From Aphanothece hegewaldii CCALA 016 (GTDB taxonomy: Bacteria; Cyanobacteriota; Cyanobacteriia; Cyanobacteriales; Microcystaceae): a DNA stretch of 64,000 bases. The DNA lies in the NCBI RefSeq assembly GCF_003007785.1, contig NZ_PXOH01000003.1, positions 227,008 to 291,007 of the forward strand, written 5' to 3'. How positions within the stretch are numbered: position 1 is the stretch's first letter; each line of letters starts with the position of its first letter. Of this stretch, positions 54,825-64,000 are shown piece after piece. The notes below the pieces were generated by a model that was not told the origin of the DNA, did not search any database, and saw only the letters and a list, made by a program, of their open reading frames with translations. The position numbers and the translations under genes were made by a program.

Positions 54825-54942
54825 CGGTGGTTAATCAAACAAAAAATAAAAGGACTCGAAAAGGGAATTTTAAGTATTGATGTTAGGATATTAATCCTAA
54901 TTTATGTCAATGGAAAGGTTGACAAAATGTTTATTTTGTGCA

Positions 54943-56124
54943 TTATGGTTGATGAAGATGAGCTTCTTCCTTAGTGTACCCATCTAATCGGTCTTGAATA
55001 ATGCCATCTTCTTTAATTTGTAAATATCTGCCGCGCCAAAAGACTTGTTGTCCAAATGCACCCAAGAGCCAAATGATCAAAGAAAGGAAATCTCGAAGCG
55101 GGAGACTCCACAACCAAGGCCAGAGTTGAGGTGCGTTGAGACAAACGATCGCAAAGATAACCTGAACATACCGAATCAACCCAGTTAGTAAAGTTATAAT
55201 GATCGCCCATTGAGAAAATCCTGTCACCAACAATAGTAACAAACTGTAAATAGTCCCAAAACAAAATACCATTCCATAATATTGACTACCTCGATTAAAG
55301 CGAATTGTTCTTGCCCATCTTATCTCTCTTGTAATTACATCTAGTAAGGTTTCAGCACCCGTATCCGACTCCAAAATATAATGAGATAACTCAACGCGAT
55401 CGCCCGCGTTAACGATGCGTTTAGCTAAGTTATAATCTGAACCAATGCGATTAAACTGTAATCCTCCTGCTTTGGCTAAGTTTTCTTTACGAGTGACTAA
55501 TGTTGCTCCTACAGCAAACTTTACACCACCATCTAAAATCTTGGCAATCAAAGCACTAGGAATAAAATCAAAACAACGCCCAAATGATGCTACCGCCGCC
55601 CCTAAAGTCTGCGGTTTTCTCCCAATAAAAGCACAAGTAACTAAACCCACTTTTGCATCAGCCAAAGGAGCTATAATCTTTTGCAAATAATCTGATGTAA
55701 CTCGGATATCACTATCAGCAAAAACAAGATATTCATGTTTAGCTTCAGCTAACAGATAATTTAAAATACTATCTTTGTGATTGGCTCCTAAAGGCGTTAA
55801 ATTCGTATAGAGACGGACTTGAACAGAAAACGTTTCACTTAATTTCTTTAATACTGGAATCGCGGGATCATCTAAATCTCTAACGCCGAATAAGATTTCA
55901 TACTCTGGATAATCTTGCTGTGCAAAAGATAACCAATTTTCCCAAGCACCTGTATCTAGACCACAGACGGGAATCATTAGACTGATTGGTGGACTAAAAT
56001 CCGTTTTCGCTTGTTGTTGAATCCGAAAAAAATAATAGGTAGCAAAAGCACAAAATAAATAAAAGACAATTGAGGCGATCGTTAGAATTAATAAGATAAT
56101 TTCAAAAAAAGTTAAAAGAGACAT
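54943..56124 (-). CDS. Glycosyltransferase family 2/21 (ceramide glucosyltransferase-like)
   Basis: 393 residues. One N-terminal membrane span (IILLILTIASIVFYLFCAF), a GT-A catalytic domain (VCGLDTGAWENWLSFAQQDYPEYEILFG; D1 in the FADSDIRV; RREIRWARTIR giving the RxxRW-type motif), and three C-terminal spans. Processive GT2 enzymes and the HpnI/ceramide glucosyltransferase group have this layout; it adds sugar to a lipid at the membrane. Acceptor unknown. It starts 195 bases after degP-type gene's stop. Confidence 0.85.
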   Translation of the reverse strand: MSLLTFFEIILLILTIASIVFYLFCAFATYYFFRIQQQAKTDFSPPISLMIPVCGLDTGAWENWLSFAQQDYPEYEILFGVRDLDDPAIPVLKKLSETFSVQVRLYTNLTPLGANHKDSILNYLLAEAKHEYLVFADSDIRVTSDYLQKIIAPLADAKVGLVTCAFIGRKPQTLGAAVASFGRCFDFIPSALIAKILDGGVKFAVGATLVTRKENLAKAGGLQFNRIGSDYNLAKRIVNAGDRVELSHYILESDTGAETLLDVITREIRWARTIRFNRGSQYYGMVFCFGTIYSLLLLLVTGFSQWAIIITLLTGLIRYVQVIFAIVCLNAPQLWPWLWSLPLRDFLSLIIWLLGAFGQQVFWRGRYLQIKEDGIIQDRLDGYTKEEAHLHQP

Positions 56125-56140
56125 CTTGATCTTTTTATAC

Positions 56141-56256
56141 TGTAGAGGTTTGGTTCAGTAAACAGTAATCAGTAAACAGTAAAACAGATCACACAACTTT
56201 CATACTCATTACTGGTAACTGATGACTGTAAAAGGTTTGGCAACCAAACCCCTACA
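56141..56256. mobile_element. Miniature inverted-repeat element (~116 bp), copy F of the repeat family
   Basis: Ends are TGTAGAGGTTTGGTT (56141-56155) and AACCAAACCCCTACA (56242-56256), inverted with 14 of 15 matches. Inner arms 56162-56182 and 56209-56229 are also inverted (17 of 21). No coding capacity. The inner right part repeats GGTTTGG-CAA-CCAAACC. It lies between the protease and glycosyltransferase genes. Confidence 0.7.
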
Positions 56257-56318
56257 GATTAAACATAACTTGGATTTATTGTAGAATTTTAGTCACCAAA
56301 ACCACCTTTTTACTTTTT

Positions 56319-57491
56319 TTATGTATTGCTTTCTAATTGAGCCGTAATCACAGTGAGATTAATAACTTTTTCGCCTCGTTGTACCGTTAGTTGAATGGGT
56401 TTATTAATTCCCGTTGCTTCGACAATTTCTTGTAATTCTTCACCCTCAGTGACGCGCTGTCCATTAGCTTGTGTAATAATATCAGTGCGACGGATTCCCG
56501 ATCGTTCTGCTGGAGTACCAGGGAGGACTTTAACAACTAGAAGCCCTTCAACTTCGGGAAGTTCAAAAGGAGAATTAAGATCTTGATTATTGTCTCTAGC
56601 TAATCCTGGTGTGAGATTTACCATTTGTACACCGATGTAAGGATGTGGCACAAGTTCCCCACTAGCTAGAGTTGGCTCTAATTCTTTAGCTTTATTAATG
56701 GGAATCGCAAAACCAATTCCTAAAGCATCAGCACGAATGGCGGTATTAATGCCGATTACTTCACCTTGAGCATTGAGTAAAGGTCCGCCCGAATTTCCGG
56801 GGTTAATCGCTGCATCTGTTTGAATAAAATCGAGACGCTTATCTGGAATACCCGCTTTAGCCGCCGAACGCCCAATCGTACTGATGATACCTAGTGTAAC
56901 CGTATTATCTAAGCCGACTGGATTGCCGACAGCGATCGCCCAATCGCCTACTTGTAAATCCGACGAATCTCCTAAAGGTGCGACGGGTAGTTTAGCACCT
57001 TTGGTATTGATTTTAACGACTGCTAAATCTGTTACTTCGTCAGTTCCTTTGACTTCGCCATCAAAAACACGACCGTCTTTGAGTGTTACCGTTACTTGAT
57101 CTGCATTATTAACGACATGAGCATTAGTTAAAATGACACCACTCTCGTCTACAATAAAACCCGAACCTTGGCCGCTTACTCGTTGTTCTAAAGGGACACG
57201 AGAGTAAAATTGTTCGCCAAAGAAATCTCTAAATAAAGGATCTTCAAATAAAGGATTAGAGCGACGGGTTACGACCGTTTCCGTGTCAATACGAACTACA
57301 GAAGGTCCAGTACGATTAACTGCGGCGGCCACAAAACTTTTAGTTTCATTTGGGGTAATTGTCAATGTTTGGGCTTTTGCACTTTGTAGATTAATGCTAT
57401 TAAAGCACAGCAAAAACCCTAACAGAAGAGTCGTAAGGTTTATTCTTATTGGACGCAAAAATCGAGTCAGAAAAAATCGAGTAGACTTCAT
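56319..57491 (-). CDS. HhoA/DegP-type trypsin-like serine protease
   Basis: 390 residues. Signal peptide/anchor at residues about 17-40, then a trypsin-like domain with catalytic His in LTNAHVV, Asp in VTDLAVVKI and Ser in [10 protein letters not shown], followed by a single PDZ domain ([17 protein letters not shown]...[19 protein letters not shown]). One PDZ domain matches the cyanobacterial HhoA/HhoB/HtrA proteins, which degrade damaged periplasmic or lumenal proteins. Which of the three it is cannot be told by eye. Confidence 0.92.
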   Translation of the reverse strand: MKSTRFFLTRFLRPIRINLTTLLLGFLLCFNSINLQSAKAQTLTITPNETKSFVAAAVNRTGPSVVRIDTETVVTRRSNPLFEDPLFRDFFGEQFYSRVPLEQRVSGQGSGFIVDESGVILTNAHVVNNADQVTVTLKDGRVFDGEVKGTDEVTDLAVVKINTKGAKLPVAPLGDSSDLQVGDWAIAVGNPVGLDNTVTLGIISTIGRSAAKAGIPDKRLDFIQTDAAINPGNSGGPLLNAQGEVIGINTAIRADALGIGFAIPINKAKELEPTLASGELVPHPYIGVQMVNLTPGLARDNNQDLNSPFELPEVEGLLVVKVLPGTPAERSGIRRTDIITQANGQRVTEGEELQEIVEATGINKPIQLTVQRGEKVINLTVITAQLESNT

Positions 57492-57957
57492 AGGTTCAAC
57501 GCTTGTTGAATCGTCTGGTAATCCAAGATGATTGACAGATCTATCCTAGCAGATTCGGTTAGTTGCTTTTCGATTTTTTTCATTCATTAATTGAACGTTT
57601 GAAATTTTTAAGATTTTTTTTAAGATTTTTGTGCCACATTTTTGATTGAATTGATTATGAGAGTGAACTAGCCGTTAAACAATTTTTTGTAATATTTCTT
57701 TAAAAATGTTACTAAAGTGGTAAAATTGGCCAAATTAAGGCTAATCGGGGAAAAAAAGAGAACACTAAATTAAATTAAAAATGAATCGATGTCAAGAAAT
57801 GTAGAAAATCACTAAGACATTGCTTCATTTTGAGAGGATTCCCGATAAAATTCTAATGATAACTTGATGAATCAAGCAAGTTAAAACTTGGTTTATGAAG
57901 TCATTAGCATATTTTGAAAAAATGTCAAGGGTTGCACCCAAACTGGAGTGAGGAAAA
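57492..57957. other. 466-bp divergent intergenic region
   Basis: It separates the HhoA-type gene (minus) from the type I secretion operon (plus) and must hold both promoters. AT-rich, with repeated AAGATTTTT near 57610-57630. No RNA gene or operator identified. Confidence 0.4.
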
Positions 57958-58698
57958 ATGGGAGTTGTAATCCAAGTTGGAGAAAAAGAAATAACTGAAA
58001 ATGATCTATATCCTTTGTTGGCACAGTATGGAATGTTGCCGCAACTGGTGAAAGAGATGATTATTGATGAAGCGATCGCCGATGTAATTTGCACACCCGA
58101 CGAAGAAACAGAAGCTCGCAATCGATTTTATCAACAAAACCAATTGACGGATGAAACCCGTATTGAAGCTTGGCTCCAACAAACAGGAATGACCCAAGAA
58201 CAGTTAGAAAAGCTAAGTCTACGAGACATAAAAGTCGAAAAATATAAACAAGACACTTTTACGAATCGTCTAGAAGCTTACTTTTTACAGTGTAAAGGTC
58301 AACTGGATCGAGTCGTTTATTCTCTAATTAGAACCAAAGATCCTGGAGTCGCTCAAGAACTTTATTTCCGAGTGCAAGAACAAGAAGACACTTTTGCTGA
58401 ACTAGCGAAAAAGTATTCCAAAGGAGCAGAAGCCCAAACTGGCGGACTTCTTGGGCCAGTCGAATTAAATGTCCCTCATCCGAAAATCGCGCAAATGTTG
58501 GCAACGAGTAAACCCGGGCAACTTTGGCCACCCACTCAAGTTGGAGAATGGCTAATTATCCTACGACTAGAAAAGTATATTTCTGCTCAACTGGATCAAC
58601 CAACCCAACAAAGATTACTAAACGACCTTTTTGGGTCATGGTTAAATGAGCAAATCAAACAAAAAATTAGATTTACTCCAGTTGATTCAGATGTATAA
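57958..58698 (+). CDS. Parvulin-like peptidyl-prolyl isomerase/chaperone of a type I secretion operon
   Basis: 246 residues with no signal peptide. An N-terminal helical SurA-like part (ITENDLYPLLAQYGMLPQLVKEMIIDEAI) precedes a parvulin domain (about 120-215; AELAKKYSKGAEAQTGGLLGPVEL, GQLWPPTQVGEW). It lies 59 bases before the exporter gene. Cyanobacterial type I systems often include such an isomerase; it may keep the RTX substrate unfolded. Active-site residues are only partly conserved, so isomerase activity is uncertain. Confidence 0.85.
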   Translation: MGVVIQVGEKEITENDLYPLLAQYGMLPQLVKEMIIDEAIADVICTPDEETEARNRFYQQNQLTDETRIEAWLQQTGMTQEQLEKLSLRDIKVEKYKQDTFTNRLEAYFLQCKGQLDRVVYSLIRTKDPGVAQELYFRVQEQEDTFAELAKKYSKGAEAQTGGLLGPVELNVPHPKIAQMLATSKPGQLWPPTQVGEWLIILRLEKYISAQLDQPTQQRLLNDLFGSWLNEQIKQKIRFTPVDSDV

Positions 58699-58757
58699 AA
58701 GAAATATCCCTAACCTATAAATAAACTCAATTTTTTAATCTTTTAAATCTTTAGTCT

Positions 58758-61700
58758 ATGAGTTATACCACCGTTAATTACCGAGATTTTCTCTTACAAA
58801 TTGCACCGTTTGACCAACTGCCTTCGGAAGAACTAACTAACTTAAGTCAGAAAATGCAGCCTTGGCGGTTTTCTATGGGTCGAGTTATTTCAATGCGCGG
58901 GCAAGAATCATCTCATGTCGTGATCTTGTATGAAGGACAAGCTCGCTTACTGGGATATGATCCCCGTAATCAAATGCCAGTCACGCTAGAATTATTGCGA
59001 TCGGGTGATGTGTTTGGTTGGATTAACCAGATCCGAGGTACAACTTGTGAAACCGTGATCGCATCTACAGATACAGTGTGTCTGATGCTTAAACAAGAAG
59101 AATTCGCCGCATTAATCGCCAAATATCCCAATTTCAAAGCTTATTATCAGCAAAAAATCTCACAAATTGAAGTTTTTGATATTCTAGGGACTTATTTCAA
59201 TGAACAAGCTTTAGGCGTAGGAAATCTCAAACAAATTACCCAAAATTTACTAAACGACACACAAATTTATTATCTTCCTCCAGGAATCACAACAGTAGCT
59301 GATCATCCAACACTACAAAATCGTCAAAAGCGATGGTTTGTTAGTAGTGGCAACTTAGAAAATGTTCCACTAGGACGCTCCTTAGAAATAACCCATACTC
59401 AACAAACCCTTTCTGTAGCCGATTCTAACCCAGTACGATTAATCGGCTTAAGTGAAATACAACTGAGTGAACAACTCACCGTCCAACCGACAGTTATTGA
59501 TCAAACAGAAGCAGGCGATCCTTATATTGATATCAATCTAAGCGATTCATTAGAGTCTGAGATCCCCGATGCCCCACCAGATTTACTCAAACCCGTTCCA
59601 AAAACCCAACCGAGCAACAAAGGAAAAACAAGCTATCCGTTTGTCGCTGGAAAAACCCCCATTGATGCTGGAATGGCCTGCTTTCAAATGTTGTGTCAAC
59701 ATTTTAATATGCCCTTCCGTCGAGATGTTTTACGCCGAATTATCGCCGATCAACTCCAAAAACACGGCAGTCTTTCCTTACCTCTGTGCGGCGCAATTGG
59801 GGAATTAATGGGACTCAATACCCAATTAATTAGTATTAAAAGTTCATCCCTAACCTATCTCAATGCACCCGCTTTAGTTAAATGGCAAGATAGCCTCGCC
59901 ATTCTTTATGAAATAAGTTCACAAAAATTAGTCATCGCTGTACCTGAGTCCGGGTTAATGCAGCGTAAACCCGAAGAGTTTATCGATACTTGGGGAGATG
60001 AAGGAGAAGTTTTACTCTTACAACCCACCAAAGAAACCCCGCAAAGCCGTTTCGGTTTAAGTTGGTTTATCCCCTCGGTTAATCGTTTTAAAGGTGTATT
60101 GGCGATCGTATTTATTGCCTCATTCTTCGTACAGCTATTTGCCCTCGCTAACCCCTTAATGATTCAGGTGATCATCGATCAGGTGATTACAAAAAATAGC
60201 CCTGATACCCTACACGTTCTGGGTATTTTCCTCCTCGTTGTCGCAATTTTTGAAGGAATTCTGACCTTTTTAAGAACCTCCCTATTTGTTGATACCACCA
60301 ACCGGATCGACATGGCGTTAGGCTCAGAAATCATCGATCACCTTCTACGTTTACCACTGAGATACTTTGAAAAACGACCTGTAGGAGAAATATCGACCAG
60401 GGTTAACGAATTAGAGAATATTCGGCAATTTTTGACAGGTACAGCCCTGACAGTAGTATTAGATGCTATTTTCTCCGTGATCTACGTCGTCGTCATGGTG
60501 ATTTATAGCCCAATTCTGACCTTATGGGCATTAGGAGTCATTCCCGTATTAATTGCCCTAACAGCGATTTTTGCCCCCATCATTCGCCATCAACTACGAG
60601 CCAAAGCCGAACGAAACGCCGAAACACAATCTTATTTAGTTGAAGTAATGACGGGAATTCAAACCGTTAAAGCCCAAAATATCGAACTACAATCGCGTTG
60701 GCAATGGCAGGAACGCTACGCCAAATATGTATCAACAGGTTTTAACACCGTATTAACTTCAACAATGGCGGGGGCATTAAGTAACTTCTTTAATAAAGTT
60801 TCGGGTTTATTAGTCCTTTGGGTCGGTGCCTATTTAGTGCTAAAACAGGAATTAACATTAGGACAATTAATTGCATTCCGCATTATTGCCGGTTATGTGA
60901 CATCACCGATTTTACGCTTAACCCAAATCTGGCAAAACTTCCAAGAAACAGCACTCTCTTTAGAACGCTTGGCCGATATCGTCGATACACCCCAAGAAGC
61001 CGAAAACGATCGACAAAATATACCAATGCCAATGATTAGCGGTGCGGTGAAGTATGACAATATTTCCTTCCGTTTTAAGCCTCATGGGCCACTCAATCTA
61101 CATAACGTTAATCTAGACTTTCCGGCGGGTACATTTGTCGCACTCGTTGGACAAAGTGGTGCAGGAAAAAGTACTTTAGCGAAATTATTATCTCGTCTTT
61201 ATGAACCCGAAGGCGGACGAATCCTGATCGATGGCTATGATATCGGTAAAGTCGAACTCTATTCACTGCGTCGTCAAGTTGGTGTCGTTCCTCAAGAACC
61301 CTTACTGTTTGATGGAACCATACAAGAAAATATTGCTCTAACTAACCCTGATGCAACCAGCGAAGAAATTATCGAGGCGGCCAAAGTTGCGGTAGCTCAC
61401 GAATTTATTATGAGTCTATCCAATGGGTATAACACACGAGTTGGGGAAAGAGGCGCATCTTTATCGGGAGGACAACGGCAAAGAATAGCGATCGCCAGAA
61501 CCGTACTGCAAAGACCCGAAATTTTAGTCTTAGATGAGGCCACCAGCGCTTTAGACTACATGACCGAACAACAAGTCTGTATCAACCTGAATTCAGCATT
61601 TAAAGGTCGCTCAGTCTTCTTTATTACCCACCGTCTCGCTACCATTAAAACAGCAGATGTTATTGTCATGATGGATTCGGGTACTGTAGTAGAACAAGGC

Positions 61701-61772
61701 ACTCACGAAGAACTCATGAAGCTTAAAGGTCGTTATTACTACCTTTACCATCAACAAGAATCAAGACTATAA
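58758..61772 (+). CDS. Type I secretion ABC exporter with CRP-like and C39-like domains (HlyB type)
   Basis: 1004 residues. Residues 1-~130 form a cyclic-nucleotide-binding-like domain (VISMRGQESSHVVILYEGQARLLGYDP; DVFGWINQIRG). From about 295 to 430 there is a C39 peptidase-like domain; where active C39 enzymes have the Cys of DCGxAC, this one has Ala304 (DAGMACFQM), so it is a non-cleaving C39-like domain as in HlyB. Then six transmembrane spans (about 445-760) and an ABC ATPase (Walker A GQSGAGKST, signature LSGGQRQR, Walker B ILVLDEATSALD). It exports RTX-type proteins with the HlyD adaptor that follows. Confidence 0.93.
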   Translation: MSYTTVNYRDFLLQIAPFDQLPSEELTNLSQKMQPWRFSMGRVISMRGQESSHVVILYEGQARLLGYDPRNQMPVTLELLRSGDVFGWINQIRGTTCETVIASTDTVCLMLKQEEFAALIAKYPNFKAYYQQKISQIEVFDILGTYFNEQALGVGNLKQITQNLLNDTQIYYLPPGITTVADHPTLQNRQKRWFVSSGNLENVPLGRSLEITHTQQTLSVADSNPVRLIGLSEIQLSEQLTVQPTVIDQTEAGDPYIDINLSDSLESEIPDAPPDLLKPVPKTQPSNKGKTSYPFVAGKTPIDAGMACFQMLCQHFNMPFRRDVLRRIIADQLQKHGSLSLPLCGAIGELMGLNTQLISIKSSSLTYLNAPALVKWQDSLAILYEISSQKLVIAVPESGLMQRKPEEFIDTWGDEGEVLLLQPTKETPQSRFGLSWFIPSVNRFKGVLAIVFIASFFVQLFALANPLMIQVIIDQVITKNSPDTLHVLGIFLLVVAIFEGILTFLRTSLFVDTTNRIDMALGSEIIDHLLRLPLRYFEKRPVGEISTRVNELENIRQFLTGTALTVVLDAIFSVIYVVVMVIYSPILTLWALGVIPVLIALTAIFAPIIRHQLRAKAERNAETQSYLVEVMTGIQTVKAQNIELQSRWQWQERYAKYVSTGFNTVLTSTMAGALSNFFNKVSGLLVLWVGAYLVLKQELTLGQLIAFRIIAGYVTSPILRLTQIWQNFQETALSLERLADIVDTPQEAENDRQNIPMPMISGAVKYDNISFRFKPHGPLNLHNVNLDFPAGTFVALVGQSGAGKSTLAKLLSRLYEPEGGRILIDGYDIGKVELYSLRRQVGVVPQEPLLFDGTIQENIALTNPDATSEEIIEAAKVAVAHEFIMSLSNGYNTRVGERGASLSGGQRQRIAIARTVLQRPEILVLDEATSALDYMTEQQVCINLNSAFKGRSVFFITHRLATIKTADVIVMMDSGTVVEQGTHEELMKLKGRYYYLYHQQESRL

Positions 61773-61813
61773 AGCATTTATTTTTGTGTAAAGAAAAGAG
61801 AGAAACTACAACA

Positions 61814-63547
61814 ATGAGTAATCTAAATGGTCATCAAAACGGTAATGGTAATGGTAATTCTAATCCCACTAAAAATGGCTCTATTATTACCAAAACTCAA
61901 GAAGCTAAAGTACAATCATTATCAACTTTTTCGGCGGCTCCTGATCAAGAAAAATCCGTCATTTTACGTCAATCTCCAACTTGGTCACGAGGCGTTACTT
62001 TAACCATTATCGGTGTTACAGTAGCTGGCATTCTATGGGCAGCACTAGCGAAAATTGAACAGGTGATCCCCGCTAAAGGAGAACTCAAACCACAAGGAAA
62101 AGTTAAAGAAATTCAAGTCCCTGTTAGTGGAGTCGTTAGAGAAGTTTTAATTAAAGATGGTGACACAGTAACCAAAGACACGGTACTCTTAAAATTAGAC
62201 TCAACCGCCTCAAAAGCTGAACTCGCATCATTTAGAAAAATACAAAACCAAGTCAGACAAGAAAATCAGTTTTATCGAGCGTTGATGAATGACGAAATTC
62301 AACCCAGTGAACTTTCTTCAAAGCTTCTAGAATTAAAACTCCCTAAAGATGTTGCTATTTTAGCTAAAAATCGCATGGAAATTGTTGCAGAAAATCAACT
62401 GTATCAAGTTCAAGTAGGTGAAAAGGTAGCCGGTGCGGTTTTTCGTCCTGAACAAGTCTCTAGATTACAAGCGGCAAACAATGAATCAAAAACTCGCTCA
62501 TCGGCCGCTAGATTAGATATTGGACAAATTCAAAAACAACTGACCCAAAATCAAGTTTTACTCGAAGATGCCAAAGCACAATTAATCGTAGATCGTCAAG
62601 TTTTAGCGGAAATTAAAGACCGAAATGATCGGACGATTGAACAATCTCAACGTAGTTTAGAAATTGAAAAAAATATTCTTAAAGATATTGAACCATTAGG
62701 AGCAGAAGGAGCGATCGCAAGATATCAAATTAATAAACAAAAACAATCCGTTAATGATCGTCAAGGAGAAATTATTAAACAAAAAGCCGATGGTTTGATT
62801 GAATACAACAAGCAAAATCAACAAATGCAAAACAGAATGGCCGATATTGCTAAATATCAAGAGGAAAATAAACGCTTACAATATGCCATTTCCCAAGCTC
62901 AAGAAAAATATTATAATACCAATGCTCAAACCGAAAAAGATGTGCGCGATCGCATGGCAGAAAACCAAAAAAGAATTTCTGAAGTTGATAGTCAACTCTC
63001 AAAAATTGTCTTTGAAAATGATAAAAAATTAGCAGAATTAGACAGCCAAATTAGTCAAGCCGAACAAACCCTGAAATATCAAGAATTACGCGCCCCCGTT
63101 GATGGTACAGTGTTTGACTTACAAGCAGCACCAGGCTTTGTACCAAAAACTGGACAAGCAGAAGCTCTCTTAAAAATTGTTCCCAAAGATCATTTGATTG
63201 CAGAAGTTGATATTACTAATGCGGATATCGGATTTGTGCGAATTGGACAAAAAGCCGACATTAGAATTGATTCATTTCCTTATAGCGAATATGGCGACAT
63301 CAAAGGAGAAGTCATCTGGGTAGGAACCGATGCTCTACCCCCAGATGAAATACATCGAGATTATCGTTTTCCTGCGAGAATTCGCTTAGATCAACAATCT
63401 TTAAGACTCAAAGACGCAAATTCAGGCCCCCTACAGTCGGGGATGTCTGTTAGTGCAAATATCAAAATTAATGAAAATCGTACAGTCTTGAGTCTGTTTA
63501 CCGAATTATTTAGCAAGAAAGTAGATACGCTTAAGGAGATTCGTTAG
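61814..63547 (+). CDS. HlyD-family membrane fusion protein (type I secretion adaptor)
   Basis: 577 residues from ATG 61814; an upstream TTG at 61784 is less likely. An N-terminal Asn/Gly-rich tail, one membrane span (TLTIIGVTVAGILWAALAKI), a lipoyl-like domain (IPAKGELKPQGKVKEIQVPVSGVVREVLIKDGDTV), a long coiled coil (about 145-420) and a beta-barrel end (YQELRAPVDGTVFDLQAAPGFVPKTGQAEALLKIVP). It links the exporter to an outer-membrane TolC-like protein not encoded here. The spacing to the exporter gene is 41 bases. Confidence 0.93.
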   Translation: MSNLNGHQNGNGNGNSNPTKNGSIITKTQEAKVQSLSTFSAAPDQEKSVILRQSPTWSRGVTLTIIGVTVAGILWAALAKIEQVIPAKGELKPQGKVKEIQVPVSGVVREVLIKDGDTVTKDTVLLKLDSTASKAELASFRKIQNQVRQENQFYRALMNDEIQPSELSSKLLELKLPKDVAILAKNRMEIVAENQLYQVQVGEKVAGAVFRPEQVSRLQAANNESKTRSSAARLDIGQIQKQLTQNQVLLEDAKAQLIVDRQVLAEIKDRNDRTIEQSQRSLEIEKNILKDIEPLGAEGAIARYQINKQKQSVNDRQGEIIKQKADGLIEYNKQNQQMQNRMADIAKYQEENKRLQYAISQAQEKYYNTNAQTEKDVRDRMAENQKRISEVDSQLSKIVFENDKKLAELDSQISQAEQTLKYQELRAPVDGTVFDLQAAPGFVPKTGQAEALLKIVPKDHLIAEVDITNADIGFVRIGQKADIRIDSFPYSEYGDIKGEVIWVGTDALPPDEIHRDYRFPARIRLDQQSLRLKDANSGPLQSGMSVSANIKINENRTVLSLFTELFSKKVDTLKEIR

Positions 63548-63636
63548 ATCAATCTTAATTCTGATGCTCTTTTTGAAAAAAAACTGGTAACTTAGATAAA
63601 TGTAAGAGTACTTTAAGTAGCTTGAGCAATTCTATT

Positions 63637-63777
63637 ATGTCAGACTTAAATCGTGGCATCATGAAATTTGACGGGGCTGATAAACCCGCTCTTGTAGCAA
63701 TATCAGCCGTTGTCGTTTTAGGTGGCGTTGCTGCCTTAATTATTTGGGCGTTGCGCGTCGCCTATGTTGTTGGTTAA
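63637..63777 (+). CDS. Small single-span membrane protein (46 aa)
   Basis: Begins MSDLNRGIMKFDGADKPALV, then a hydrophobic helix AISAVVVLGGVAALIIWALR and a short end AYVVG. Size and layout recall low-molecular-weight photosystem, cytochrome b6f or NDH-1 subunits, but I do not recognise it as one of them. The stop codon lies in a 14-bp tandem repeat. Confidence 0.65.
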   Translation: MSDLNRGIMKFDGADKPALVAISAVVVLGGVAALIIWALRVAYVVG

Positions 63778-63807
63778 ATCAAGTTGGTTAAATCAAGTTG
63801 GTTAAAT
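63769..63807. repeat. 14-bp tandem repeat, 2.8 copies
   Basis: GTTGGTTAAATCAA is repeated at 63769 and 63783, with a partial copy at 63797-63807. It starts in the final codons of the 46-residue gene, so each unit carries a TAA in the same frame pattern. Confidence 0.9.
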
Positions 63808-63982
63808 AAAACAATCAAAAAATGTTTCTAAGGTAAAATGTTAACTTTTTTGCCTTTTTTTTATTTTTAGACTATTCATATTGTTTTCTTTAAAATTTAT
63901 CTTTATCGGTACTTAAACAAAAGTATTAAGCAAAAAACTGTATAATAATTGCTATGATTGATTTTTAGGTTGAGGCATAAAG

Positions 63983-64000
63983 ATGAAAGAGACAACACCC
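63983..64000 (+). CDS. Start of a further gene (partial)
   Basis: ATG at 63983 is preceded by TTGAGG (63970-63975), a good ribosome-binding site, and followed by five codons (KETTP) before the window ends. Product unknown. Confidence 0.45.

Overview
The window is a stretch of cyanobacterial chromosome. It is AT-rich and dotted with the HIP1 octamer GCGATCGC. It carries cyanobacterial and plastid marker genes (psbX, ycf66, a Ycf55-type response regulator, a CtpA-type D1-processing protease, a LabA-like NYN protein) and an nrtABCD nitrate transporter with the cyanobacterial two-domain NrtC. A low-GC unicellular or colonial cyanobacterium is the best guess; the species cannot be fixed from the sequence.

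Layout. 1-1.8 kb: remains of a NitT/TauT-type ABC operon in which a deletion appears to have joined the end of the ATPase gene to the middle of the permease gene. 1.8-5.6 kb: a large RTX/Calx-beta secreted protein. 5.9-12.4 kb: a CocE-type hydrolase, tRNA-Pro(CGG), a RelA/SpoT enzyme, a small unknown protein and a fused DppD-DppF ATPase. 12.5-18.7 kb: an amino-acid ABC transporter (NatF, NatG, NatH types) interrupted after the binding-protein gene by a toxin-antitoxin remnant and a HaeII-like restriction-modification pair; a 66-67 bp copy of the natF 3' end flanks the toxin-antitoxin segment. 18.8-26.4 kb: Fur-family regulator, Ycf55-like regulator, double histidine phosphatase, RluA-like protein, B12/radical-SAM protein, STAS protein. 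27-32 kb: a two-gene permease pair, an Ig/beta-propeller protein, CtpA. 32-38.4 kb: HD-GYP regulator, MnmD-like methyltransferase, MetG, LabA-like protein, LptC, CsbD. 38.6-43.8 kb: small proteins, two beta-propeller lipoproteins, Ycf66, PsbX, SIMPL protein, IlvD. 43.9-49.4 kb: nrtABCD. 50.3-57.5 kb: PAS/GAF/GGDEF protein, an orphan ParA cluster with a PilP-like lipoprotein, a glycosyltransferase, an HhoA/DegP-type protease. 58-63.5 kb: a type I secretion operon (parvulin-like protein, CRP/C39-like exporter, HlyD adaptor), then a 46-residue membrane protein and the first codons of another gene.

Links between genes. The RTX protein at one end and the type I exporter at the other are a plausible substrate and transporter, although 53 kb apart. 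Nitrate uptake (nrt) and amino-acid uptake (nat) cover nitrogen import, and a good NtcA-type site lies far upstream of nrtA. The GGDEF and HD-GYP proteins suggest cyclic-di-GMP synthesis and breakdown. The restriction-modification and toxin-antitoxin genes are the clearest acquired segment.

A short palindromic repeat (TGTAGGGGTTTGGT...ACCAAACCCCTACA and variants) recurs at six gene ends. At least two copies look like intrinsic terminators, and one is expanded to a miniature inverted-repeat element of about 116 bp. This family and the toxin-antitoxin insertion with its long direct repeat are the most interesting structures here. No CRISPR array, rRNA, complete transposase or prophage was seen.
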